64,000 bases of DNA, taken from NCBI GenBank assembly GCA_963853835.1, contig OY970820.1:49782407-49846406 (forward strand), read 5' to 3'. Source of the stretch: Calendula officinalis. Lineage: Eukaryota > Streptophyta > Magnoliopsida > Asterales > Asteraceae. Made by a program: the position numbers and the translations under genes. Shown here piece by piece: positions 35,706-45,627 of this stretch; within the stretch, counting starts at the first letter, position 1, and the number at the start of each line of letters is the position of its first letter. The notes under the pieces were generated by a model. That model saw only the letters and a list, made by a program, of their open reading frames with translations. It did not search any database and was not told the origin of the DNA.

Positions 35706-36276
35706 AGCAATAAATCAGGGATCAATATAGTGTTATACTGAATCATAATTTGAATATCAATAAGTCAATATCTTTATATGGTAAATCTAAATTGCCAGTA
35801 TTAAGGACGTTTTTGTTAATTCGCATTAGTCACTAAACTTTCGTCCAAACATCGATTTTCAATTGCTTGTGGTTGATGTTGACGAAGTATCATTTTGGAG
35901 GGTGATTCAATATAGGTGTTATTTTGTATATAATTTTTTTAAAGATGTAATTACCAATTATTATGGTTAGCAATTTAGATAGAAATGGAGTACCCTTTAA
36001 ACGTCATTAAAATACTTTCTCATGATTTTCCAATTATTATGACACATTAAGAGATAAAAAATAAGTAATAGGGTGTGACAAAATGAGATAATTTACACTT
36101 CAAAATATATAAATTGTGTAGTTGCACTAAATTAATTCGTATAGCAAAAACAATTATTAGGAAGGTGAGTAATTTATATAATTAAGCCAAACCATAATAA
36201 AAAAAGCACCATTTGTGTCACAGAAACGTTATGTGTGATACAATTAATTATTGTTGTTCCATCCGTAGGGGTTTGT

Positions 36277-36924
36277 TTAAACGTTTTGTGGGTAAGTCGA
36301 GAGACGCTTATTTCCAGAGAGGGGAGTTCTTAAGCGTTTGAAATAACTTTTTGGTTGCGTGTTGGGTGGGACTTTGGGTTCTTCATCACATAAAACAACG
36401 GCATCATCATATTGTACTATCAGATGGATGCGTTGAAGTGCATATGCTTCTGGCATTTCCGGGTTGAGCTCAATGTTTGTAACGTCAGTAGAAACAAAAT
36501 ATTTGACTGAAATGTAACCAAATCAAAAAGATTTATGGAAAGTAAAATGAATATCAAAAATACTGGAATTAACCTGTTGGTGTTCTAATCAGTTTCACGC
36601 GAGCTGCGTACACGGTTATGTTTTCAGAAGCAGATCTCCCAATCATTGTGGTCGTGGCTGCCGGTATATGATACAAGACGATCTTGATCCGGTTGCCCTG
36701 TCGGAGATTACATTTTAAATGGTTTATTTCCTAGGTGTGATGATCATGTAAATCAGGTATAAAGACTTACCGACAGTCATGCAGCAGCATTGCACACGAC
36801 TTTATGATTTTAAAGTAAGAATTTGAAACTCTGAATTTAGTCAAATAGATGTTACCTCTACTTCTTCAACTGGTCGTGGCAGTGGTTGGAGCACTGAAGC
36901 ACCATATTGGGTGATTAAAGCCAT
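36277..36924 (-). CDS. Small three-exon frame in the Helitron, 140 aa, function unknown
   Basis: Predicted exons on the minus strand are 36924-36856, 36697-36574 and 36506-36277, joined by two GT-AG introns (158 and 67 bp). The lengths 69+124+230 give 141 codons including TAA, with consistent phases (0 and 1). The start is MALITQYGASVLQPL, the middle exon includes RIKIVLYHIPAATTTMIG, and the end is KRLSTYPQNV. It lies upstream of the helicase fragment in the same orientation, so it may be a Helitron accessory gene (plant Helitrons often carry RPA-like genes) or a captured host fragment. I do not recognise a definite domain. The splice model is mine and untested. Confidence 0.5.
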
Positions 36925-37277
36925 GAAAAAGGTTAATATGATTTTAAGTTTTCACCTCGTTTGGGTTGCACAACAACTCCATCGTAAGTTGATGGAGTAT
37001 ATATATATAGCTTAGAAAAAAAAATTACATTCAATATATCTCTACTTAAAAAAAAACGTTACATTCAATATATAAAATTGAAAAAACACATGCTATTCAA
37101 TGATTTAAATGTTAATATCCCGAAACAGTTAGTATAGTCAAATGAAGGAATTAAAAACGTTTGACTATGTTTTTAATATCCCGAATCTATATTACTTTAA
37201 AATTGTTGTTTATAAAAGGAAGGAATTAATTAGGTAAACGTTTTTATTTAATATAGTCAAACGCGTTTCCGTAAGTC
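36925..37277. other. AT-rich spacer
   Basis: Repeats of 'aacgtttgactat' and 'aatatcccgaa' type. No gene seen. Confidence 0.45.
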
Positions 37278-37560
37278 AGTATATTTAGTGTACGAAACAT
37301 AGTCACTAAGTTGCTTATAGCCTAGTGGTAAGCTTCCTGCCTAGGGTAACTGCCCACCTGGGTTCGAATCTTGGCAAGCGCGGGTTTTAAATTTTTAATT
37401 TTAACGTCAAACGGGTTCGGGACAGTTAGTATATTTAGTGTACGAAACATAGTCACCAAGTTGCTTATATCCTAGTGGTAAGCTTCCTGCCTGGGGTACC
37501 TGGCTACCTGCCCACCCGGGTTCGAATCTCGGCAGTAGCAATTTTAAAATTTTGATTTTA
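37278..37560 (+). repeat. Tandem pair of tRNA-like (SINE-like) units, period 150 bp
   Basis: The block 'agtatatttagtgtacgaaa' starts at 37278 and 37428. Each unit has a box A-like CCTAGTGGTAAGC (37321 and 37471) and a box B GGGTTCGAATC (37360-37370 and 37518-37528). The second unit has a short insert between the boxes. No complete acceptor stem is visible. Confidence 0.7.
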
Positions 37561-37854
37561 AAGTGGGTTTGGGCATTGCTAACAATGGAAGGGTTGAAAT
37601 TCAGACTTCCTCTTTTAGAAATGTTTAATCTCCATTTTAAAGTAGTATAGATGATGTGTAAAATCTCCCACCTATATATGGAGCAAGGACATGATTTTTA
37701 TTTGATGACATGTACCAATAACATTGCTTCTTAATGATGACATGAACGCTGACTCAAAGGGCATAATAGGCAATTAACTTCTTCTTTATATGGAAACATA
37801 TTCATGTCTTCCCTCGCTTCGTTTTTCGCCCATAGCTTTGTTTTTTATTTGTAA
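37561..37854. other. Spacer, no gene seen
   Basis: Nothing recognisable beyond a short frame at 37790-37972 that runs into the tandem repeat. Confidence 0.45.
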
Positions 37855-38640
37855 ACAAAAAATTTTAAGAAAATCAAAGTTCTTAAAATTAAATTCTTTA
37901 CGAAATGAGTGTAGTCATAAAAATTTGAAAAAAAAAAATGTCATGGTTGTAGATTGTGAATTCAATGATTAATTCATAGATTAAGCATAAACAAGTGATA
38001 ATATAGGAAGATTAAGATGGATGGAATACTTGAACACTTTGCTATTGATGGGGGCTGCTACAATTTGGGCAAATGTTATGCAAATTAGGTTACTACTTAC
38101 TATATATACCTAGCCAAAGTTTCGACTAAATACAAAATGGTCCCTAGACTATTGGTTACAATAAATGTGACCCAACAATGGTTCAAATATTTTACGAAAA
38201 AAAATCTTATGATCTAAAAATGTAATTTAAATTTATTATGATCACAAAATGTTATAATCTCAAAAATTTTAAGAAAATCAAAGTTCTTAAAATTAAATTA
38301 TTTACGAAATGAGTATAGTCATAAAAATTTGAAAAAAAATGTCATGGTTCAAACATTTTACGAAAAAATCTTATGATCTAAAAGTGTAGTTTAAATTTAT
38401 TATGATCACAAAATGTTATAATCACAAAAAATTTAAGAAAATAAAAGTTTTTAAAATTAAATTCTTTACGAAATGAGTGTAGACATAAAAATTTGAACAA
38501 AAAAATATCATGGTTCAAACATTTTACGAAAAAAAATCTTATGATCGAAAAATGTAATTTAAATTTATTATGGTCACAAAATGTTATGATCACAAAATGT
38601 TACGATCCAAATTTATTATAATCCAATTTTATTATGATCG
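37855..38640. repeat. Diverged ~165-bp tandem repeat with an insert
   Basis: The units contain 'aagaaaatcaaagttcttaa', 'tttacgaaatgag', 'gtcatggttcaaac' and 'atttattatgatcacaaaatg' in order. Near-complete copies start around 38262 and 38428. A partial copy lies at 37855-37945, separated by unrelated sequence. Minus-strand frames through it are shadows. Confidence 0.75.
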
Positions 38641-38791
38641 AAAGTTATAATAATCAATGTTTAAAAATATTATGATCCAAAAATATTATAGTCTAAACAT
38701 ATTATTATCAACACTCACACATGAAATTGTTGATGATACTATGTTTAGCCTCGATCTTTACACCACATAATTCTTGTATACTATAAAAATG

Positions 38792-39238
38792 TCAGGTGTC
38801 ACGCATCATATATTGAAGTTAAAGATAGATGCTCCTGTAACGTGTATGCAAAACATTGATCAGAAAGTAGATTTATGCAATAGAACTAGGCTAATATAAT
38901 TGAATGTAAGACCGTGACAAAGTTTGTACAATTTGTGTTATCACACGTATGATTATTAGTCCTTACGACAAAACTATGCCTTTCAAATTGAGCCGAAGAC
39001 AATTTCCTATTTAAATACGTTTTTCAATGACTATTAAATAAACCATGGGCGAACATTGTCACGGGTTGATTTGTTTGTCCAAATATCAGTATTCTCACAT
39101 GACAAGCTATATGTTGATGTATCAAGAGTAAAGAGAAACAAATGCGTGAGAATTATTTGTTGCGACAAAGATGGTAACTATACAAACTCAACAACAAATG
39201 TCTTATACAATAAAATTTCGTTTTCTTTTTTGATTTAA
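38792..39238 (+). pseudogene. Second Helitron PIF1-type helicase C-terminus, broken
   Basis: The frame from 38792 reads SGVTHHILKLKIDAPVTCMQ, then NIDQKVDLCNRTRL, with stops afterwards. The final part (39056-39238) reads VFSHDKLYVDVSRVKRNKC and CDKDGNYTNSTTNVLY. The order and motifs match the end of plant Helitron helicases. Several stops make it non-functional. It is followed by a Helitron terminus 130 bp downstream in the same orientation. Confidence 0.85.
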
Positions 39239-39366
39239 TTTTACCGATTATTCATGTACAACAAAACCATATAATTTCTTACGTTTTTTTCATCATTTTA
39301 ATAATAGTTAACCATATAATTTCTTACGTTTTTTTCATCATTATATATTATATTTCTTACAGCTAG

Positions 39367-39395
39367 CCCGCCTATCGGGCGGGTTATGAAACTAG
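39367..39395 (+). mobile_element. Helitron 3' terminus, plus strand
   Basis: A GC-rich hairpin (CCCGCC at 39367-39372 with GGCGGG at 39378-39383) is followed by TTATGAAACTAG ending at 39395, then T. This is the diagnostic Helitron 3' end and belongs to the remnant with the helicase at 38792-39238. Confidence 0.88.
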
Positions 39396-39569
39396 TTTGT
39401 ATTATATGGTGTATGTATTAATAGTTGTGATGTTAAATTGATTATTTTAACAAAAGCAACCGTGTGATCATTTCCTTACATATATATATATGCTACACAT
39501 AAACACCTATCTAGTTAGTAGGCAGTACGTACTACTCATTTTTCTCTCTCTTTAAACAAATTATTTTCC
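39396..39569 (+). promoter_or_regulatory. Proximal promoter and 5' UTR of the peroxidase gene
   Basis: Only about 175 bp separate the Helitron end from the ATG. A TATATATATATATG run near 39480 is the likely TATA region. CT-rich TTTTTCTCTCTCTTTAAAC precedes the start as a typical plant 5' UTR. Confidence 0.55.
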
Positions 39570-42500
39570 ATGGCTTCATTGTCTTCTTCTTACATGTATA
39601 GCCTACCAACATGCATATTGTTTTTATGTGTATTGGTTGATACAGCTTCAGGACAACTTTCAGCCAACTTTTACAATAGTTCATGCCCTAATTTTAGCTC
39701 CATTATATCAAGTGCCGTAAACTCTGCGGTTTCAAATGAACCTCGAATGGGCGCTTCGTTGCTTCGTCTACATTTCCACGATTGCTTCGTTAATGCAAGT
39801 CTTTAATAACTAATTCTTCTTCTTGATTCTTGACTTGATTACAATATGCTTTGGTTGAGCTTGTTCTAATTAATTAGCATCTTATTGTGTTTATGGTGTT
39901 TACGATTAGGGGTGTAATCGAGCCGACATGAGTCAACACAGTGCCAATTAAGCTTTAGCTCCACTCGATTGTAAAACTCAAAGCTCAAAACTTGACTCGA
40001 GCTCGATCGAGACTTTATTTTTAAGCTCGAGCTCGACTCGCTTAATAATATAATGTATTGATTAACTCGATATCTTTAAGCTCGGTATGCCTTGGGTTGG
40101 TACTTTTGAGCTCGATTCGAATAGAAAATATAGTAATTTTGTTAATATGCACATACATAAATGTTGAAAATGTAAAGTACCACAAGCTTAATTAGGCTCG
40201 CGAGCCATACATGCCGAGTGTTTTCATACCCGAGCTCAACTCGAATGTCTCTCGTGTAGCTCGAGCTCGACTTGACTTAAATCGAGTCGATTTCGAGTAT
40301 ATTCAAAGTCGGTCCTTAATAGCTTACGAGTTAAAAAGAGTCAATTATACCTCTATTCACGATATTTATTTTCATGTTTTCTTTGGCTTTAAAGCAGATA
40401 TTTAAGCGTGCAGTCGTTTACATGTTGACTTAATCATGCTACCAGAAAAAACGTAACCTGTTGTATCTTTGTTGATCTGTTTTCTTATTGGTTAAAAACG
40501 ACACGTACTTTCTTATAAACTTCGTCGTAATTGATTGTTTCCTATTCTAATACAATAATTCTGGAAGTAGGACCATGTTTATTAAACATTGCTTTCAAAA
40601 TCTATAATTAGTATATTTCATTTTCCAAATACTTCCTAAATTCAAATTAATTATTTCACGATTTTGATTCAGAAATGTATAAAGAATATAATATTAGATT
40701 AAATTCGATAGTGCACCTTTCTAATAAAGCGAAGTAAATGATTTTTGAATTGGATACGCTGAAATTTGTTGTATGGTGATTGTTTTAAATTCATCCGAAA
40801 ATATTTAGGGATGTGATGCATCTGTGCTACTTGATGATACTGCTAATTTCACGGGTGAAAAAACAGCTGGACCAAATAACAATTCATTGAGAGGATTTAA
40901 CATTATTGACACCATCAAAACTCAGTTAGAGAGTTCGTGCCCTGGAATTGTCTCTTGTGCAGATATATTAGCAACTGCAGCTCGCGATTCGGTTGTAGCT
41001 GTAAGAATCAAGAACCATAAACGATTCTTATAATTGATTTGACAATATTTTGAAAAATATTTATCATCATTAATTAATTAATTAATTAATTGTAACGATT
41101 TTTTTCGGGTTTTCAGCTAGGTGGTCCTAGTTGGAACCTTGTGTTTGGTAGACGGGACTCGACCACGGCTAGTTTGAGTGCTGCCAATTCCAACATACCG
41201 GCACCTACTTTGAACCTTAGTGGTCTCATCTCTTCTTTTTCAAACCAAGGTTTTACTGCTAATGAAATGGTTGCTCTATCAGGTAATTGGTCTCTCTTTC
41301 TCTGTCAATCACATTGCAAATTAAACAGAGTGTCAAATTGGAAACCGGTCTATATGTTCGTAGGATGCATCTTAAGGTTTGGTTTTGAGGTTAGGTTGAG
41401 TTGGAATTTTAGAAATTTAATTATTATAACTCTTAAATTTTATAAATGAACTTTACAAGAATAAGCCTCCATGACAATTCCGACAAAATGCATTTTATTA
41501 ACCTTAATTTGGCTAACTAGGTCTCCTATTATCCTGAACTATTAGACATGGGCGGTACCATAATTGGTTTAAAATGTGGGCAAAATTTTGGGTTGTAAGT
41601 AAGATTCTTACGTAAAGTATTCTTTAAGGTTAAACCGTTAACTACTCAAACCAATTTCTAGTTTAAGGAAAAGTCTAATTGTAAACCAAATCAATCAAAT
41701 TTTAAATTTGCATTCTTAGTTATCTCAAAAATTAAAATTATACTACCTCCGTCCCACAAAAAACTTCCCATTTGACTTGGGCACATGTTTTTAGGATATA
41801 GTTTGTGATGGGGTATTTGGTAATAAATTTGATTAAAATATAGGATTAGTTTAGATATTGACATAAAGTGGGTGAGAGAAACTTTAAAAAAATGATAAAA
41901 AATGACATAAAGTTAATGAGATAATATTAATTTATTAAGTGGGTCCCTCCAATTCTCAAATGGGAAGTTTTTTGTGGGACAAAATTTTTGGGTGAAATGA
42001 GAAGTTTTTTGTGGGACGGAGGGAGTAATATTTAGCAATGTGTAAAATGGAATACAAATATTTTATAGTGGTAAATTTTATTTATAAAGTTTGTATTCTT
42101 ATTCTATTTTTGTATTCAGTTATGCCATAAAGCTCAAGTAATCTATCTAAGTTTTACACTATTATATAAATTATTTCGGACTAACATGTAAGATGTAACT
42201 AGTTAGAATATGGCTATAATATGGTTCCAACTTTTTATTTATTTCAAATGTAGGATCTCATACAATTGGGCAAGCAAGGTGTACGGTATTTCGAACTCGC
42301 CTCTATAACGAGAACAACATAAATTCGTCATTTGCTACAGCAGTGAGAGCAAATTGTCCTTCAAGTGGTGGTGACAATAATCTATCTCCGTTAGATGTTG
42401 CTTCTCCAACGTCATTTGACAATTCATACTTTAATAATTTGTTGAACCAAAATGGTCTTTTGCATTCAGATCAAGAACTTTTCAATGGAGGCTCAACAGA

Positions 42501-42639
42501 TGCTCAAGTGAGAACTTACAGCTCAAATCCTGCAACGTTTTCGACAGATTTTGCGAATGGAATGATTAAAATGAGTAACCTTAACCCATTGACCGGATCA
42601 AGTGGTGAGGTTCGGACCAATTGCAGAAGAACCAACTGA
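39570..42639 (+). CDS. Class III (secretory) peroxidase, four exons, 322 aa
   Basis: Exons are 39570-39794, 40809-41000, 41117-41282 and 42254-42639, 969 nt in all including TGA. A hydrophobic signal peptide (about residues 1-28) is followed by QLSANFYNSSCPN, a typical mature start. R66 and distal His70 lie in LLRLHFHDCFVN. Distal calcium ligands lie in GCDASVLLDD, and proximal heme-ligand His197 in GSHTIGQARC. The Cys spacing is that of the family, and GRRDS and SFDNSYFNNLL are also conserved. Length and three introns are usual for plant class III peroxidases. The enzyme is exported to the wall or apoplast and oxidises phenolics with H2O2. Intron 1 (39795-40808) starts with GC, not GT. No stop or frameshift is seen, so it is probably functional. 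The exact family member cannot be told. Confidence 0.93.
39795..40808 (+). other. Peroxidase intron 1, predicted GC-AG
   Basis: The exon ends ...GTTAAT and is followed by GCAAGT. The acceptor is ATATTTAG before GGATGTGAT. A GC donor with otherwise perfect consensus is a known minor plant class. No nearby GT keeps the conserved sequence in frame. Confidence 0.8.
39907..40310. mobile_element. hAT-type 'cgagctcg' MITE in peroxidase intron 1
   Basis: Starts TAGGGGTGTAATCGAG and is dense in CTCGAGCTCGA-type repeats, like 32267-32790. The right terminus is unclear. Confidence 0.6.
41743..42025. mobile_element. Stowaway MITE in peroxidase intron 3, 283 bp
   Basis: The left end CTACCTCCGTCCCACAAAAA and the inverted right end (CTCCCTCCGTCCCACAAAAA on the other strand) form a TIR of more than 20 bp. 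TA flanks both sides (41741-41742 and 42026-42027). An inner copy of the 'gggaagttttttgtgggac' block lies near 41961. Confidence 0.9.
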
Positions 42640-42837
42640 TGAATTAGTTCTTTTATTTGGTGGAATAATATGATAGTAATCATCATTAAATGTATGATGG
42701 TAATCAGCATTAAATGTATTCGGTTTAATGTAAGAGTTCAATACTTCCTCTTGTGTTGTATTTGTGCTTCAATATATGCTTATGCCATTTTTTTCAATGC
42801 GTACATTTTATCAAATTTTATGAGAATACATCCTTTA
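42640..42837 (+). other. Peroxidase 3' UTR and downstream DNA
   Basis: AT-rich. 'aataatatgat' near 42664 could act as a polyadenylation signal. A 122-codon frame from 42670 continues into the 'ggatatccg' repeat and is not gene-like. Confidence 0.4.
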
Positions 42838-43160
42838 AGTTATATGGTATTCAAAATCGGGTATCTATATATTCGGATATCCGATTTTAAATGGGGGATG
42901 TTTACTATAAGAATCTGGTATCCGAAATCCGGATATCTGAAATTCTACATATTTCGGATATCAGACAAAAAAAACACAAATGATTCAAATATTTTTGATA
43001 CTTTTCGGATATTTTGGATAATTGGATATTTCATATAATTTTTCGGATATCCGAAAATTTTGAAAACATTATCCGGATCCGGTATCCAAAGAAAAGCACT
43101 ATCCAATATCTGGATTTTCGGATACCCGAATATTCAAATATTTAGTTTTTGTGTTGGGTA
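42838..43160. repeat. 'cggatatccg'-rich repeat, possible MITE
   Basis: Many copies of TCGGATATC/GGTATCCG on both strands give an inverted-repeat structure. No clear target duplication. Confidence 0.5.
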
Positions 43161-44266
43161 TTTTTAAACACTCTGTAGTCAGTAGTCACAGACACACTTT
43201 TCTACATTGTTTTAAGTCATGACAGTTTCCATGTAGAATTTGATGCGGTCCAAAGTACTATTCCAATTCCATTGGTTTTAATACAAATCGATTGCATAAG
43301 ATATCGTAAGGACTTACGAACTTTGTAATCAATTCTCGTCAGCGAGTATTTATGTATGCATAGAAATGTAGTCTTATATATTATTGTGCCTTGTGCCTTT
43401 ATGCACATTAAAGACCGTTCACAGCCGTGATACCAAGAGACATTTCATTTTTTGTACAATCAGAATCATGTTAGATGAGACTACCGCCAACATCAGCTTC
43501 GGTTGAATTCTTCCCCAAACCGAAGGCATCTGCCGTTGGCACGCCCATTCAGTTGGGTGTCTTCGGTTGAATTCTTCCCAAAACTGAAAAGTGAAAAGGT
43601 GGGGCCCAATGCAATTTAATAGGGTATTTGTATTTTGTGTATGTATATTTTATAATAGTGGATCACTGGAGCCCAAAAAACCGAAGATAATAAATATTGT
43701 TGTCATGGGTATGCCAGTTTAATGTCGGTTGAAGCGTAAGGTGATGTGACGCTTATTTGGCAAAAACTGAGGATGTCAGTTTGTGCCACTGTTGGGAGCG
43801 GTCTGACACTCTAACTGACACACTCATCCAAACAATATCTCTTCACTTAATATTTTATACATAAAATACACAAACAAAATATAAATACCCACTAATAATC
43901 CAAAATCTTGTTGGTTGATACTTCAGTTAAGCGAAGAGATTCAAGTGACGCACAAACTGAAGGGCCCTTGCCATTGCTTCCCCAAAATGAAGAGAACTGA
44001 CGGCCAATTGATCGGTCGTTGGCACCGATCTAATTGTGAACCCTTTAATGTGAATTATAATTCTAATTGATGGGTCCGTTGGCACTAATCTAATTTGTTT
44101 GTGGTGGCCGAAAGTGATTTAAAAGTTGTCGGATATGGTATATGAAAGTTATTCAAGGAGATTAAACAAAAACTTCAAATTACTAATTTAAAATAAGTTA
44201 GAGGTTAAAGGTAAAATTATTAAAATATTAGATAAACGTTGAACGCAGTTCTTCGTTTTTACGTAG
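43161..44266. other. Intergenic DNA with short direct repeats
   Basis: 'cttcggttgaattcttccc' occurs twice (near 43497 and 43558). 'gttggca' motifs recur to about 44090, hinting at a degraded non-autonomous element. No gene seen. Confidence 0.4.
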
Positions 44267-44550
44267 TGTTAGGACCAAGTAAACACTAGTTTTTGACCTT
44301 TAATCTTGTATTCATCTTAATTAGGCTAGAGAGTTGTGATTAGTGAAAGGAGGTATAAATACCTTTGTTTAAGCTTAATGATGTATGCTTTTCCCACATA
44401 ATTGAGATTATCATTTGAAAGCATGTCTTCCCTCCATCTCTTTCTCTCTCAATACACACACTTAAGAACACACACTAACACACACTTGATCTTCAATTTC
44501 TTAGCAAATCACCATGAATTAAGTTCATTTCAATCACATTTGATCTCTCA
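44267..44550 (+). repeat. 5' LTR of copia D, 284 bp
   Basis: Starts TGTTAGGACCAAG and ends TTTGATCTCTCA. TATAAATA at 44354 is the likely TATA box. It is clearly related to, but diverged from, the LTRs of copia C. Confidence 0.85.
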
Positions 44551-44552
44551 TT

Positions 44553-44564
44553 TTGTATCAGAGC
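44553..44564 (+). other. Primer-binding site of copia D
   Basis: TTGTATCAGAGC differs by one base from the initiator tRNA-Met site TGGTATCAGAGC. Confidence 0.8.
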
Positions 44565-45002
44565 AAAAACTCTCTAAGAGTAGATCCAAATTCATGGTCA
44601 ATTGGTTTAGATCTGGAAATTTTGAAGAAAAAAGTTTGTTCGTCACTTGAAATTTAATTGTCAAATTTTTCTGTTTGAATCGATAAATTGAGTGAAAATT
44701 ATTGTTTCTCCATCGATTCTAATAGGAATAGAATAAAATTTCGATCAATTCCATCAATAATTGATCATGATTCAGTGATTTTTTTGAAAAAGTTGAAACA
44801 CTCAAAAAGTCTCTGAAAATCGAAGAATTAGAGCTGAAGTGTTATGGATTGAAGAATTTTACCAGATCAGATTGTTAGAAAATAGATTTCGAACAGTTTG
44901 GGATTGGAATCATTGAAATTGGTCAAGTATTGAGCAAGATTGGATCAAAATGGTGAGTTTTGAAGTGCTCGTACAAGTCTTCGACCTCAAGAACAACTCA
45001 TG

Positions 45003-45600
45003 AACATGTTCGGCTTACGAGTTCGGCCCGAAGTCTAGAATTGTGTTCGGTCTTCTCAAGTGTTCGGCCCGAAGTCAGGCCCAATACTTGTTCGGCTCGG
45101 TTCGGTGTTCTACCAAACTTCGGCTTTCAAGTGCTCGGCCCGAACAAATACATATTTTCGGCACAATATTGTTCTTCGGCTAATATTGTTCTTCGGCCCG
45201 AACATATCACCTAATATTGTTCGGCCCAAAACTGTTCTTCGGCTCGTGTTTAGTTCAATCCAAACTGTTCGGCCCAATATAAGAGTTCGGCCCGAACACA
45301 TATTTGTCACATTATCTTCGGCCCGAATTTCGTTCCACATATTGTTCGCCTCGAGTTCACGTTTCATAATCTTCGGCCCACAAAGTGTTCGGCCCAACTT
45401 CGACCCAATCTGATCTTCGGCCCAATCTGATCTTCGGCCCGAATATCTGTTCAAACACTATAATTGTTCGGTCCATTTGTTCGGCCCTAGTATTCGCTGA
45501 CAAATTGTTCGGCCCGAACATAATTTGTTCATAGTTCGGCCCGAAAATATTATTCGACCAAACACAAGTGTTCGGCCCAAACTAGTTTAAGCCCATTAAC
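45003..45600 (+). repeat. Leader array of TTCGGCCCGAA motifs in copia D
   Basis: About two dozen copies of TTCGGCCC(GAA) or close variants (for example GTTCGGCCCGAAC, CTTCGGCTCG) occur at irregular 15-35 base spacing between the primer site and gag. The motif TTCGG-C-CCGAA is nearly self-complementary. Open frames through the array (44960-45413) are by-products. Confidence 0.85.
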
Positions 45601-45627
45601 GTTTAAGCCAAATACAACATTCTAAAA

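Larger units (their letters stand above)
35077..36924 (-). mobile_element. Helitron remnant, minus strand
   Basis: On the minus strand the order is a small spliced frame (36924-36277), a PIF1-type helicase C-terminus (35705-35493), and then a hairpin (CCGC/GCGG around 35089-35101) followed by TTTTAACCTAG ending at 35077 next to a T. That is the classical Helitron 3' end. The 5' TC end was not identified, so the right limit given is only the last coding evidence. Confidence 0.7.

Noticed and set aside
37318..37528. Two tRNA genes
   Set aside because: Boxes A and B are present but I cannot form a complete cloverleaf with acceptor and anticodon stems. A SINE-like origin is more likely.
39056..39238. 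Independent 60-codon gene
   Set aside because: The sequence continues a Helitron helicase C-terminus from 38792 and has stops upstream.
41141..41449. Separate 102-codon gene
   Set aside because: It is peroxidase exon 3 read through into intron 3. The GT donor at 41283 and the conserved join to exon 4 explain it better.
44960..45454. Leader frames of copia D as an extra gene
   Set aside because: Frames exist on both strands only because the array has few stop codons. No start context and no conservation with C at the protein level.
45003..45600. Regular short repeats reminiscent of a CRISPR array
   Set aside because: Spacing is irregular, units are near-palindromic 11-mers, the context is a retroelement leader in a plant genome, and there are no cas genes.
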